Positions 51,034 to 62,844 of a stretch of DNA of 64,000 nt are shown one piece after another. The stretch comes from Paraphysomonas bandaiensis. Lineage: Eukaryota; Chrysophyceae. Position 1 is the stretch's first letter. Each line of letters begins with the position of its first letter. The notes below the pieces were generated by a model. That model did no database searches. It saw only the letters and a list, made by a program, of their open reading frames with translations, and had not been told where the DNA came from. The translations under genes were made by a program, and so were the position numbers. The DNA is taken from contig CBFFRP010000077.1 of assembly GCA_965644295.1 (NCBI GenBank), positions 1 to 64,000 of the forward strand, read 5' to 3'.

Positions 51034-52740
51034 TATTAGAAAAGCCTTTGCGTTGGTGTTAAGAAAATATCGCATGGATTATGTGGTCTATGTGCTGACA
51101 GGTAGCCTTAAATACCATGCTCATTCGATAAAGCTGTGTAAAGATACTTCTAATAGTACTCTTATTAATAATATTCTGTCGTACTCTTAATAATTGCTCA
51201 ATACCAATGTTTGACATTTTGACCATATTAGAAGTCTCGATTGAACTCTAAAATAATACAGCATTTATATATCACCATTTGTCATATTCGGATAGTTTAA
51301 ATTCAATTAACTCAACATTGTAAACACTCAATTATTAATACTATAATCAATATCTCATATCATTTATTGTCACTCAGCAAGTTCACGTTGTCTCTACTAC
51401 CAATCAATATTTTCAAATCTTAGATAGCCACAATCTTCAAACGTTACACTGCACAGTCAAGAAGTAGACTCAAACAATATGTTGCAAGAAGCAAGAAGTG
51501 CAACAGACTTGTTTCGCCGGCGCTTCATCAGAGCCCCCACTGGAGTACATATCTAGAGTGTTGAATTTAAACCATCCATTAATTCAATATATTATATTTA
51601 TGCAATTACTTAATATACGTAATATGTATATATGACCAGATTGACTTTCGTAGGTAAATCATTAACTAAAACAAATGACTGTCGACAAATACATACATTC
51701 AATGCTAAATTAGTTCTGACTCTTAAACACACCTATTGCTAATAATAAGACATTCACTACTATAATCTGGAACTCTAATATCGTCGTCATTTATATTAAA
51801 CTCATTGCAGTGATATCTCAATTTAATGTTGTGCTATTTTAATTGTTGCAATCTGTTTGCTGTATGAGCATTTGATTTGTTTGTAATCAGTAAGATCAGA
51901 ATCTTTCGTCCAAAACGAAAGAGAATGTTAAGATTTTCAAGTATTTTAGCTTACTTTGGGAGAAATGTTAATTATGTCAATGAATACTGGTCAGACATAC
52001 TACATTGCTTATAATAATCATAATGCATTGAAAAACACATCAGTGCAACACCTACTACACCAGTTTAAATCAAGAGCTGTATAACATAAGTCAAGAGTAT
52101 AATATGTAATATTTTCCCAGGTTTCGACCGTTTTACCAGATTTTATGCCCAGGTCGACTTATGGTACCAGGGTAGGTTTAGAAGCGTATCGAAATAACAA
52201 GCCGGTGGATTATCTTAAAGTTGTTTAGAGTGGTTATAATCGAATATACAATAATGTACATATATATATTATGTTGCTATATTATATAATATACTATATA
52301 TAACAGTTCTGGTGCCCTTGCCAAATACAATAGAAGCAGCACCAAATTAGATATTACCCACTATAATAGGGCGAAGATACACACAAAGAAACTGCGGTTC
52401 GCACCAGTATCTACCCACTCTTGATCATCTTGATCAAGTTCTTTTGCACCGAATCCTATTTTTTATATCGTTCAAAGCACATGTATTGAGAATAAGAAAT
52501 ACTGGGTAAGAGAGCGTATGTCGAGGTAATACCAAAACCTGGTGAAATTTTTGATGATAGTCGGAAAAGAATAAAAATAATATGCACAATAACTAACTAA
52601 CTATGAAGGTATTAATAGAGTGGTAAAGAATATAAATAATATTACTTACAATACTTTTTACTATTTTCCTACATTTATATTACTTCACTGACTACACCTA
52701 TATATATAATAATATTATACAGTTCAAGCTATTCCAACAT
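51034..52740. other. Intergenic with scattered repeat scraps
   Basis: No gene. 51695-51770 matches 57596-57660 inverted (LINE-like end GCTAATAATAAGACATTCA). 51395-51430 matches 57270-57305 (ACTACCAATCAAT..TTTTCA.ATCTTAG). The rest is AT-rich. Confidence 0.45.
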
Positions 52741-53072
52741 TGACAACTAGTATAGTAGAGCTATTCTTTGTACATCATGATGACGTAGACCCATATGAAC
52801 CACTTAATACAGCGACACTGTATCATGTTAGTGCCGGTGACCAAACTGCTGATATTTTCACCGAAATTGTCTCGTGGTGTCACATATGAGAAACATCGAA
52901 AGCGGTGTCTAGACGAAAATCTGAAAGATTCTAAGGAAATTATCAGTAGAAATCAAAGACCATATGAGCGATGACTACGGTATAAGGCTAACTAAAATGT
53001 CGGAGTCATACGACGTCCACCATGTCTTGTGATGAGAAGATTCTATCTCTACAGTCTTGAATCAAGAGGGAG
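52741..53072 (+). pseudogene. Copia RNase H C-terminus and polypurine tract
   Basis: The frame VHHDDVDPYEPL and YHVSAGDQTADIFT matches the Copia RNase H end (yVsT.dQ.ADifTK). It is followed by stops and a purine tract (GAGGGAGGG at 53068) before an LTR-like sequence. All upstream domains are missing. Confidence 0.6.
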
Positions 53073-53285
53073 GGTTGAGATTGCTGTTTGAGAGCAATTA
53101 AATGCTATAGTTCTAAGTTCTAAGGTATGTGAATTATGACCGTTACTAATTTTTCTTGAAGAATACAGTAGTGGGGTTATCAGCATCATATTGAGCTAAT
53201 GATATGATAATAATAATATAAATAATAGTAGTGAAACTAAAACATATTGACTGTATAAGATATGAGATGGTGTCTATATAAGGCA

Positions 53286-53420
53286 GGGCTGCGTAACAAT
53301 TAATTGAATTGCAATTAATTGTTATTGCAATTTAATTGCATGGAACATACGTAATAATTGCAATTATAATTGCTCGCTGGAAAGTTGCGATTAAATTGCA
53401 ATTAATTGGCAATTGTTTCC
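53286..53420. mobile_element. AATT-rich MITE, copy 2 (inverted)
   Basis: From GGGCTGCGTAACAATTAATT to AATTGGCAATTGTTTCC. Reverse orientation relative to the other two copies. Confidence 0.6.
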
Positions 53421-53459
53421 TATATAGTATAAGGACATATTATTAAATTAGAACTTGGA

Positions 53460-54165
53460 AAACATGAAGGACGATGGCCATTTATTTCCCTTAATGGCCA
53501 TCACTCTTCTTCATGGCTATTAACATGGTGGGGAGCCAAGAAATCAGGGCAGCTTTACGTGGAGCTGATCCCATGGATTCTTATGTTGAGAGAAAAGTTT
53601 CTCCTTCCCCTCTTCATGCGTTCAGATGGTTGGAGTGGATAACTATAGACGATCGTCCATTTTCTTTTGCGGAGAAAGCGTTGACGATCTTATAGTAATG
53701 TGCGTTTTTTATTAATACCTTATTTCAAAACTAGTACTAGCCACCACCTTGGTGCGGACGTGGACATAATTATGAATCAGTTGTGAAAGTTCACAAAGTG
53801 GATTGTAGGACACTCCCACTCGACCTGAAAGTGTGCAGCTCTAACGTTTTCTGTTGGACAGAACTGATGAAGAAGAGAATAAATAAGATGATGGTGTCGA
53901 ATCACTGACGAGAATACATCAAGCGCACCATGAACAAAGCGAGTACGCACTACCAAACCAACTAAGTACCGCTGCTTGAAGCATATTTACTTCACTACTA
54001 ATTGTGCAGAAAGGCTTTCAGAGAGCAAAACTCAACATGAGTGAATTGCGCAAATCAATGACACCCCATCGATTAGAGGCCATTATGTTTTTACCTAAAA
54101 TAGACTTCTATGGAATGCAAGTACGGTTGAAGATGCCATTCGTGTTTGTAGTGTGTACTCAGTTA
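53460..54165 (+). pseudogene. hAT transposase remnant, second copy
   Basis: An open piece at 53513-53695 encodes HAFRWLEWITIDDRPFSFAE, the hAT motif before the catalytic insertion. After a deletion, 53990-54110 gives NCAERL..., SELRKSMTPHRLEAIMFL, the dimerisation end, with a frameshift. The uninterrupted CACTACTAATTG at 53995 is the empty site for the element at 41451. Confidence 0.65.
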
Positions 54166-54166
54166 C

Positions 54167-54305
54167 TTAGACAATAATTGGCAATTAAATTGCAATTAAT
54201 TACATTGATTGCAATTCTAATTGGGCGAGCTATAACTAATAATTGTAATTAAATTGCTAAAAAACACTTGCAATGTAATTGTAATTAATTTTTACGCAGC
54301 CCTGA
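54167..54305. mobile_element. AATT-rich MITE, copy 3
   Basis: Same orientation as 45263. Begins TTAGACAATAATTGGCAATT and ends TTTTTACGCAGCCC. Confidence 0.6.
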
Positions 54306-54480
54306 TATAAGGTCGTATGAAAATAATAGGTAGTTGATATATTGGCGAATGGTAATGAACGATAAAAGTGAGATTGATCATACAGTAACTTATAATTCAA
54401 GCATCGAGTGTACACTACGTTCTATTATTTAAGCCTCTATCATACTATTATGTTCAGTCTTGCTTCTATTTCGACTCAAT

Positions 54481-55741
54481 GTAATAATATATAAAACCAT
54501 ATAGAGCCAATTATAGCATCAGAACATGTTGTAGTTCTGTATATAATATGGTGTCTATATATAAGATCATATGAAAAAAAAGGAATTTACATTGCTGGCC
54601 CGGTGGCAGGCGGTGACTGGTAGAGGTTAACCGCATGCTAGACCGTCACAGTTACACTTTCTGTGAAATTATTGATTTTCCCCGAGCCATGGAACGCATT
54701 ATTTCCGTAAAACAAGCCACCGGAATCACACACCCCATGATCATTGATTTTCAAACCTTACTTCGTGATCAATGCCGCGCCCCAAATGCAAGTGTAATCA
54801 GAAAATTCTCTATTCCAATGATCTGTTTTCATTTCATCTACGATTTTTATGGAGTTGATATATCCCAATTGATTTTGATGGATCTTTGAGTTTGCGACTT
54901 TGGAATTTTCTGTTGTTCTTCAAGAGTCCTGTTCAGATATATATTTTGATGAGATTCACAATGTTCAACAGAGAGTATTGTAGTTCAGTTGCTTATCAAT
55001 GTTAGCATATCGAGAGGTTTGAAGATAAAGTTGTAATTTTGATTGTGACGTGGATATGCTATGATGAGATGTTTGGTTTCAGAATAAGTGATTGAATGTC
55101 GCACCGGTGTTTACTCTAAATAGTCAAGTGTCAGTTTGGGATGTGTATCACCTCGTACTTTAAATATTGTTAGCATTGTTGACTCTATGTGCATGCAGTT
55201 TCGATTTGTTGCACTTCACAGTGGAGAAGGTTTAGATATACTGTTGAATTTTTTCAAATAAATTGATTTTGTTCAATATTCGTTCACCTTGGAATGAAGG
55301 GGAGATGAATCAATCTAATCTGAATTTCTTTTCAACAGTTCAATCTCAAGGGAGATTTTCAATTTCTTGTTCTGAATGGGAACTATTGTTCGACTATTGT
55401 ATTGCCAATGGTGCCTAAGAGTTTTCTATACGGTACTATGTGGACTATGCTTGTTTCAATTGATGTTGTTTCAAAATAAGCTTGCCTCGCGCCCAGAAAG
55501 ATGGGAGGCCAGGAGAATTCATGTTACCCAGCTCTATCAATATCGGATGTTAGCGAAATCAGAAAAGTATCACTGGGTCAAGCATATTCAAGTTAGTCTA
55601 AAACACCTTACCTTAAACAACAATGTAGGTGTCGTGAGCAATTAACGTACATGTTGGATATATTCTTTTCTCCATAACCACTTCTTCGTGATTTTAATTT
55701 ATATTTTGTAATTTCTCCTACGTTTCTCACCAAGATAAGTC
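54481..55741. other. Unassigned interval with dispersed repeat
   Basis: An 84-codon frame at 54635-54889 (CEIIDFPRAMERIISVKQAT) is unrecognised and may be retroelement-derived. 54985-55410 repeats 40705-41170. The remainder is AT-rich. Confidence 0.45.
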
Positions 55742-55761
55742 AGTTTGATCCTGGCAGTGAA

Positions 55762-55834
55762 GGGCGTCTAGCTCAATTGGTAGAGCGCACGCTTCGCATG
55801 CGTGAGGTATTGGGATCGAAGCCCAAGTCGTCCA
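55762..55834 (+). tRNA. tRNA-Ala (anticodon CGC)
   Basis: 73 nt fold as a cloverleaf. The acceptor GGGCGTC/GTCGTCC has one T-T mismatch. The D arm is GCTC AATTGGTA GAGC. The anticodon arm is CACGC TTCGCAT GCGTG with anticodon CGC. The T arm is TTGGG ATCGAAG CCCAA. The A box is good, and the B box (GGATCGAAGCC) has one difference from consensus. A T-run right after (CTTTTTTTTT) is a pol III terminator. No intron and no encoded CCA beyond CCA-like TCCAC. Confidence 0.88.
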
Positions 55835-55996
55835 CTTTTTTTTAGCGCCACTCTACGTCGAGGGCACCCTACACAGTATATATGGTATACTGCGAGGTAC
55901 TGATCATAGGCAATGCATGATGTTTGAAGTCGTATATATGTCGCAATGAGCACAATTTCTTGGGAACGAGTTCGGTTTCCACCATCTAATTTTACA

Positions 55997-56952
55997 ATGA
56001 GTGAGTTTGCAACTGAGTTACTTATATACCAAGGGGCAGAAGGGGTAAGCATCTGTGAATATACTGCGAGCATTGCTTTTGTTCACATATCGCACAGAGA
56101 GTGTATTCATCCTATTTACTTTCGCGGAAGGTCGTAATTAAGGAACGGGTACGTAAAGCCTACAGAGTCCCAGAGCTCGACATCAAGATCAATAAGCAGC
56201 GGCTACTTCAGGTAGCATTTAGTATTTTTCATTGACAACAATTCATAGTGGAATAGGAAGTTCGATGCAATGTTAAATGTAGACGAGCAGGAGTACCGAC
56301 GCCAACTATATACAACGTAAACTTGCTGGGTTTAAGAATTACTTTCGAATACGTCGGTGGCCCGTCCGTGAGGGATTTTATTCGAAGTTCAGGTCCTCCA
56401 TACTGTAATGTAAAATTGTGATGCATAATTCCATTTGCTTTTAGCTAACAGCGAGCTTCTGATTGTACTTGCCAGAGCGATTGGAAATGCTGTTGGGAAA
56501 ATGCATGATATTGATGTTGTTCACGGAGATCTCACCACATCTAATATTATGTTGCGCGCCAAACCGCCTTCAGATATTCGACCAAGTGAGTGGAATCCTG
56601 AAATCGTAATTATTGACTTTGGACTGGGTATGACAAAATCAATCATTGAAGACAAAGCCGTAGATTTATATGTTTTGGAGAGGGCACTAATATCAACTCA
56701 CCCAGGATCAGATTACCTGGTGAGTGGTTCTCAAGAGCCGGATGATACACTAAAATTGTGGTGTACATATAGGTGGATACTGTGATGGATGCTTACAGAT
56801 TCGGTTGTCGCCGTGGCGCACCTATACTTCAAAGGCTAGAGCAGGTACTGTCTATAAATTTATTTGGAGTGTGGCACCTATGTCGTAGTTGTGTGTCTGA
56901 TAACGGTGAGCAGGTCAGGCAGCGAGGTCGTAAGCGTGATATGACGGGATAG
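55997..56952 (+). CDS. TP53RK: TP53RK/Bud32 kinase of the KEOPS complex, 6 exons
   Basis: Exons 55997-56044, 56098-56211, 56257-56404, 56445-56719, 56773-56844 and 56914-56952 give 231 residues. Introns are 53, 45, 40, 53 and 69 nt, all GT..AG and phase-consistent. Family signatures in order: YQGAEGRVY replacing the Gly-rich loop, catalytic Lys in VVIKERVRKAYR, CRRAGVPTP, HGDLTTSN, IDFGLG, KAVDLYVLERALISTHPG, and the basic C-tail LEQVRQRGRKRDMTG (human LDEVRLRGRKRSMVG). Bud32 works as the small atypical kinase/ATPase of KEOPS, needed for t6A37 modification of ANN-decoding tRNAs. It starts 163 bp after the tRNA-Ala gene, probably by chance. The gene looks intact. Confidence 0.92.
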
Positions 56953-57330
56953 AAAGCTACTTTTAATGGAAAGACGGAAGAAAACGTAGAAGAATAATAT
57001 GTTTTAGGTTTATTTCTGAAATATAAGGCATGTGGTTGCGTTTACTAACGTGGAATTTATCATATTCTTACTTTCCATGAAAGAGGTTAGCACATCGAAC
57101 AAGCGAAATACACACAGTACAGGCATGTTTTTAAATTTTGTAAATAACATTAGTGAGGAGATCACAATGATAGCACTATGGTGAGTGTCGCATACATGTG
57201 ACCCTAGTAGCTAAAAATTTATATCTATTATCTCTCATCGTTAATTGATATTCGCTACAGTTATATTCTCTCAACTACCAATCAATGTTTTCAGATCTTA
57301 GCCATGATCTTATACAGTCAATGTTACAGT
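56953..57330. other. Bud32 3' flank, no gene
   Basis: AT-rich with no recognised coding potential. Matches 51395-51430 near its right end. Confidence 0.35.
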
Positions 57331-57660
57331 TAAACACCCTCAACAATAAAGTCGGACTCGCACCTTTTCGTGGTGTTCTGGGGGATAAGTACCTGGAAAC
57401 TATCGTGAGTTGCATATAGAGTCAGCAGGTAATGTTCTGTCTACTCATAGCCAAATGCTTGTGTGGTGTGTGGTACAAGGGACATTAATTAGTGTCACTT
57501 GTGTAGACGTCTTTGGGCTAAACAGGCATCCCACCTCAAGGGTATCCGTGGTATTGGGCTGCCTGCTGAAGTCAAGGAAAGGGATATAGTGTTATATAGA
57601 TAGTAGTGAATGTCTTATTATTAGCAATTGGAGTTTCAGAGTCAGTACTAATTTAGCATT
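57331..57660 (+). mobile_element. LINE-related repeat, inverted copy of 10620-10922
   Basis: Shares CTCGCACCTTTTCGTGGTG, GGCTGCCTGCTGAAGTCAAG and the region between with the LINE inside Copia, in opposite orientation. Continues into an inverted copy of 51695-51770. Confidence 0.6.
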
Positions 57661-58984
57661 GAAGTTTAGCTAACTATTTGCTTTGTTGAGTTTTGCTACA
57701 GCTCTAAGGTATTTAAAATTTGATTCCTCTTCGGGTGAAAATACAGTCCAACAAAAAGTTACACCTTTTTAGCAAGCTCTCAGCTCAATGTCTCTATGGA
57801 GACCGTGGTTGTGTCACATTTGCGGGCCCAGGCTCAGCGTGTCCTCTTTTTCCCAAGAATGGCTGCACTTTGTTTCACACCACCCTGCCGACAAATATCT
57901 TGTCTTACCATGTTGTATATGTTTCCAGGTCCATAACTTGGCTTTGCAATTACCTTTTTACCTAACGCCTTCAGTTAAACCACGTGCCTGCACCAATGCA
58001 GCGCTGACAGCTCCTATAGGACATCACCCTAGTAGATGCATCCGTCTAACACACCGCTCTCTCCGGCTACAGCCAATTAGAGCATGGCTCGTGCGAGCAG
58101 GTCCACGCAAACGGCCTCGATGTACTTTCTCTGCAACCCCTGTCTCCTCTCGACACCTCTCCACTGCACAACAGGGCTATCTCCTGACGACCACCCAAAC
58201 CAACCCAACATGGTTTGTCTGTGGGTCGATGCACCAAGCAGAGTACCCCCTCACACTGTTTACCTATCATCATACATCTCATTGGATGGACACAGTGTTC
58301 CGCATACAACTGTGTCCTACAGGATTCCAAATATATTGCAGCTGTCCCATGTACCTGTACATGTACCTGTATACCTGTACTGTTGGACACATCACCATGT
58401 ACCTGTACACCTGTACTGTTGGACACATCACCATGTACCTGTACACCTGTACTGTTGGACACATTACCGGCTCTCTCTCTCTCTGCTGTCCAACACACTC
58501 ATAACACCACTGCACTGTCATACACACGCACCCCACACTCTACCTCCTCCTCGAAAACACCCCCAGACAAACCATCTCCCCTCCCTCCGTCTCTGACACC
58601 TTGCCGTCATCTTCCTTCCACACACACTCTATGCCTCAGCCTGTACTCCCCTGCACCAACACAGACACTAACAAGGGCAGCTGAGGCCGTCCGAGTGTCT
58701 CCTCCAGACCATCATCATCATCTCGTGCATAGGTCTATAAGAGTACCCGACCTTAACAGACCTAGTTCTGTTGCGCAGTCCCACTCTCCTCAATCAGATG
58801 TTGCCTCTTTTGCACCATCACACTCCCTCTCGACTCCCTGTTGCTGGACACACCGGATGACCCTCATATCCCACCCCTGTCCAGCTATACACTCTCTTGC
58901 ATGTGCTCTCTACCGCTGGCTAAGACAGCAAAAGAGTCGATTTCGACGCTTCTTCACAGTAGGCCATAACCTTTTGCAAGACCT
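57661..58984 (+). mobile_element. Probable LINE body, C/T-rich and decayed
   Basis: Open frames on plus (58084-58596, 58215-59156) are rich in Ser, Pro, Thr and His. The second runs into the PKGRPPD tail found at the end of the LINE at 36178. Continuity with the tail at 58985 suggests a LINE ORF, but no RT or RNase H motif is recognised. Contains the 36-bp tandem repeats at 58360. Confidence 0.4.
58360..58467 (+). repeat. Three 36-bp tandem repeats
   Basis: Units at 58360, 58396 and 58432 share CATGTACCTGTACACCTGTA and CTGTTGGACACATCAC, with one or two changes. They keep the reading frame (12 residues per unit). Confidence 0.85.
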
Positions 58985-59462
58985 TCATCCACATACCTCC
59001 GAGCCACTTGGCACAATGCCTAAAGGAAGGCCACCAGATCGCCAATCTCAGCAGGGTATAGTACTGTTTCCCCTGGTTGCCGTGGGGTACATAAGGCAGT
59101 CCCCGATGCAAATTGCACACAATGTATGTGTAGTCTTAAGCGTTCCAGTGTTGTAGTAGTAGACTTAGATCACTGCTTTCACTTGTCATGCTGTACGTTG
59201 CACAATGTGTCCCCTACATACACATCTATTATATAGCGCCGGTGAGTCCTAGGACACACAACAATGGCGAAACTCGCAATCAACATCAAGAACGGAAGTG
59301 GTCGCACCTTGGTGCTTGCGGCGACGCACAAGCAGCTTCTGTAGCGTTAAATAGTAGGATAATGGAATTTGTGCTGATTAGTTATGGGTAGAGGTCTAAC
59401 TAGTATGTCTAACATTCAACTAGCCACTATATTGGTACAGGTTTTAACGCCTACTGCTAAAT
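58985..59462 (+). mobile_element. LINE tail and 3' end
   Basis: Encodes GTMPKGRPPDRQSQQG like the tail at 36340. Then GCACCTTGGTGCTTGCGGCG and the inverted match to 47924-48155. Ends near GCCTACTGCTAAATATAAAG. Confidence 0.65.
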
Positions 59463-59739
59463 ATAAAGACTTTCAATATCTAAGGTATTTGAATGATGAC
59501 CGTTACGTGAAGAATACAATAGTGATTAACAGTATTAAATGAACTATTGATGAAATAGGAAAAATAGTAGAGAAACAGAAATATATTGACTGTATAAGAT
59601 CGTATGAAAATGATTGCCAGTTGAGGTAAAATGCATTTTGGGCGAATTGAGATTGATCATAATTTATAACTAAACTATTGAGTGTTATTTACGTTCAGCT
59701 TATCAAGCTTTTACCATCCTATTCTGTCAGATTTTGATA
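59463..59739 (+). repeat. Copia LTR (family of 53073)
   Basis: Matches 53120-53280 plus 54305-54480. Ends around ATTCTGTCA, a few bases before the primer site. Provides the uninterrupted version of that LTR. Confidence 0.55.
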
Positions 59740-60160
59740 TGGTAGCAGATATTAGTTCCGCAAGTAAGCCAACTCGGACTTGAAACAGTTTCCGAAATTT
59801 GACCAGTTTGGTGTGGCGAACTAGACGAAGCGATTATAAGGGTGTGGCTCATGAGGAAGAAATGGAACCCTAGAGGATTAGAGGAGCTCCCGCAACTACC
59901 TGCTGACAACGCATCTACAGCCGTTAGAAACAAGTATTCAGAAGATTATGTGGCTTGAGCGGAAAGACATCTGCATAAGCTAACACAGAAAGGAGGTGAA
60001 ACCTGTAGCTGAGGCTCTCGAAATTGTCGACCACTCGATGATCTGGAGAAGGAAATGTTAGCAGGTGAAATTGTGAACAGATTAGTTACAAGGGTACGAG
60101 GTGAAACTCAATATCATAATTTAATTATTTTATATCTCATTAATACTGTTTCATTTTAAT
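59740..60160 (+). pseudogene. Copia primer site and gag remnant
   Basis: TGGTAGCAGA at 59740-59749 is a classic Copia-type primer-binding site. Broken frames follow with a gag-like helical region (TAVRNKYSEDYVA, LDDLEKEMLAGEIVNRL). No zinc knuckle. Confidence 0.45.
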
Positions 60161-60168
60161 ATTATAAA

Positions 60169-60303
60169 TAATACTATACAGGGGGGGATTATAGATAAGC
60201 GACAGTCCGATAAATGCTCTACTATGCTAAAAGCTATTTAGGTGCTCAACTAAGATAGATGCATATGAACACTATATATAAAATGCAATCTTGAAATACA
60301 TGG
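60169..60303. mobile_element. Left-end fragment of the TA/TIR transposon family
   Basis: About 125 bp matching 41451-41577 (CGACAGTCCGAT, ATGAACACTA, CTTGAAATACATGGG). The terminus is altered (CAGGGGGGGATTAT). Truncated by the LINE piece at 60304. Confidence 0.65.
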
Positions 60304-61070
60304 GCAAGGACAGTCAAAACTCCTCCGCCTTACCGCCCCCTCACGGGACGTTTCCGGTCTGGACTCATACGCTTATGAGCTCCTGGGCACGACTACGGCT
60401 CTATCGTTCTCCACCTAAATCCCCATTGAAAAACCCATGCGCTCAGACTGCAGGCGTCTGTCTGCGCACCGATGAAGCCTTCTCCTCACAACAACGTGAA
60501 CTAGGACATCGAGCCAATGGAGTCTTCTTAGAAAGCATCGTTACCAACAAGGCGTGTGACAGGGGAGGAACATCACTACTTATAGATAATTCAGAGCGTC
60601 GAGACTGAATGGTCATTTGAATGCAAGGGAATCTACTTGGCGACACCGACGCGGAAGGCGACTGGCTAGAAGTCGGTCGTCTGGGTGGACGGCAAAACTA
60701 CACTAATAAGTGTGAGTCAATGTTGGAGCTTGATTCATTGATTTAGACAGAACAGCTTGCTTGAACTGTGGTCATCCCCAAGACACTATAAAGCACATGT
60801 GTCTCGACTGCAACCATCCCTCCATCTCTCAGCTGCGGGAATCTGCCTTCTTCCAAACACAAAGAGGCTTGATGTCGTACGCACAGATCAGCACACACCG
60901 GCATGATGGATAGTCACAGTTCTCGAAGCCCTATCATGGAGAGCCTGGGACACGCCTCTACACCCCAAGTCCAGAGATTTTGGACATGCACCATCACTCA
61001 GGATCAAAACTAGCTAAAATATGTAGGCCCGAGCACATCCTCCAGCCTAAATACTCGAGGATTGCGTGCA
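60304..61070 (+). pseudogene. LINE RNase H and zinc-finger remnant
   Basis: QQRELGHRANGVFLESIVTN parallels RRRRALGTKPQGIFYECLAT of the LINE at 36178. CLNCGHPQDTIKHMCLDC parallels its CTDCDHNLD motif and is a better-preserved C-x2-C-x8-H-x4-C finger. Stops and shifts occur between the two. Confidence 0.6.
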
Positions 61071-62232
61071 TTTGAATCTGCGGTCGTAAGCGCCCTGTAA
61101 CCTCTCTTTGCTGCAGGTAAACGGATGCTTAGCGATCGCTGCAAACGCTACGCTGTAACGCTGCGGCGATAAACTATTACTCTTGTGATTGAGATCTGGC
61201 TGTCTACTTTTCTATCTATCTAGCTGCGGTTCGGAACGAGTTGTGCTTATGTGGGCTACGCTAGGACGAGTGAATCCCCTTCTTACTAGTGATAATATGC
61301 TATGTGTACGTATCATCATTACTTACATGCTTGTACATCATGTATGTATTTTACACAACATCATCACTAAGACTTTGTATTCATTATATCACACTATTAT
61401 CATGCTATGGCATATGTAAACATTGCGAATTTTAACAACTCGCAGTTGCCATTCCCTCAGTATCCTTCTGTGGTAGGAGTACATTTAAATTTGTTGTAGC
61501 GGTTATATAGAAACTTGGAGGTTTATTGTTTTAAGTTGATATAGTACAATTGCTATTCCCTAAGCATACAGACAGTATACATAATATCACTGATTTGAAT
61601 ATATGAGTTCTCATTGTTTTCTTAATTTTTTTCACGGAACACCTATTTCTTAATACAGCAGCATGCTACAAATATTTAATAGCTATATAATCTAATATTA
61701 AGTTTTCAACATCATGAGGATAAGCTACAATTTAACCTAGGGATAAGGAGTATCGTCCCTTGTCTAGATTTTAAAACTCGGGCTTTTCGCCCTCGTTTCA
61801 AAATTTTGAGCGCGGGACGGTATATATATAACTATCTATATGAGTGATATATATCTTGTTCTTGAAAATGTAATGCGTTAATGATAATATTTACGTATTT
61901 ACTTCAATTAGGTTGTATAGATGTAGAGGTACAACAAAAGAGTAATACAAATAGAACATATATTATATCGTACTTGATTGAATATACCGAGTAATTGCAG
62001 AATTTTAATTAAAGCAATGCTTACTTATATAGTACACCTACTGTCTCTTACTCTCTCGTAGAACCACACATGTAACATGCTAGCTTCAAATATATAGATT
62101 GCAGGTAGAGATTCTGGGTGACGTATCTTGAGTAGCCTGATGTTAATAACTGCCTATAGGGTAGCTGCATGTATGCAATTCAGTGTGTTGTATTTCTGTG
62201 ACTCTAGCGAGATCATTGTCCGTCCCACTTAA
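61071..62232. other. AT-rich interval with one dispersed repeat
   Basis: 61595-61830 is the inverted partner of 44095-44395. Nothing else is recognised. Confidence 0.45.
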
Positions 62233-62523
62233 CTAATCATCATGTGCTGTTTGCTGCACTTCTTCTGTTGTTGCTTCTCGTACTGTTGTTTCTCTCACCT
62301 TGATAATACTACTAACCGCTACTGTGTAAACCATCAGAGTTACACTACCTTTCCCCCCTCTTTTAATCAAAATAACATAGATGAACTCAAAATGAATGTT
62401 GATTGACCTCTGGGGAAAGCGTAGCGCAAACTCGGAGTCTTCCAGTACCATCGTCGTCGGATAAGTTCGGATATTCTTCAGTTGAGTTCTTCCGATATCT
62501 TGTAAACTGTTTTTAAAAAGTTG
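62233..62523 (-). CDS. Last two exons of an unknown gene
   Basis: Exon 62523-62408 (acceptor CTAG) and exon 62359-62233 flank a 48-nt GT..AG intron. Together they give NSLQDIGRTQLKNIRTYPTT, then VLEDSEFALRFPQRGGKGSV and a tail ending EEVQQTAHDD-stop. The composition and splice sites look genuine and match the intron size of the resolved genes. Upstream exons between 62524 and 62844 are not resolved, and the family is unknown. Confidence 0.42.
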   Translation of the reverse strand, partial: QLFKNSLQDIGRTQLKNIRTYPTTMVLEDSEFALRFPQRSINIHFEFIYVILIKRGGKGSVTLMVYTVAVSSIIKVRETTVREATTEEVQQTAHDD

Positions 62524-62844
62524 CTAGGTATCTAGGTATATGCCATGACTACTGGAGTGGTACGACGGATCTACACAAAGGATTTTGTTTCTATGCGGTA
62601 ATTCTTCATCTGACCTTGAAACACTTTCCCTATTTTATTAAAAGTGTAACTGATATGACTGCTGCTATCAATGGATATAGGTTTAGCTACGTAAGTTTTA
62701 TCATGGGTATCTGTTAATGTGCTGGAGTTCTATAGTTATGGATTACATTTCAATGGCTATACAAGTGAAGTCTTAGAGCTTCATCCGCATTATTCACTAT
62801 TTACATCATTCTAATCGGAAGCCTTAAAATTCACGACGTACATT
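62524..62844. other. Gap upstream of the unknown minus-strand gene
   Basis: Should contain its 5' exons or promoter. I could not assign them. It also holds the 3' flank of the EF-hand gene. Confidence 0.3.

Larger units (their letters stand above)
53073..54480 (+). repeat. Copia LTR-like sequence, interrupted
   Basis: Starts TTGAGATTGCTG after the purine tract. 53120-53280 and 54305-54480 together match 59463-59730 in order (GTGAATTATGACCGTTAC, ATTGACTGTATAAGAT, then GAGATTGATCAT..). The interval between holds two MITEs and an hAT remnant, so this is an old LTR with later insertions. Confidence 0.55.

Noticed and set aside
54595-54660. Possible second tRNA (GGTGACTGGTAGAGG followed by a GC-rich stem)
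   Set aside because: No consistent acceptor, anticodon and T arms could be folded, and no T-run terminator follows.
58067-58536. Minus-strand repetitive proteins (SNSTGVQVHGDV repeats) as an antifreeze- or adhesin-like gene
   Set aside because: They are the shadow of the 36-bp tandem repeat. No signal peptide, and the plus strand joins the LINE tail.
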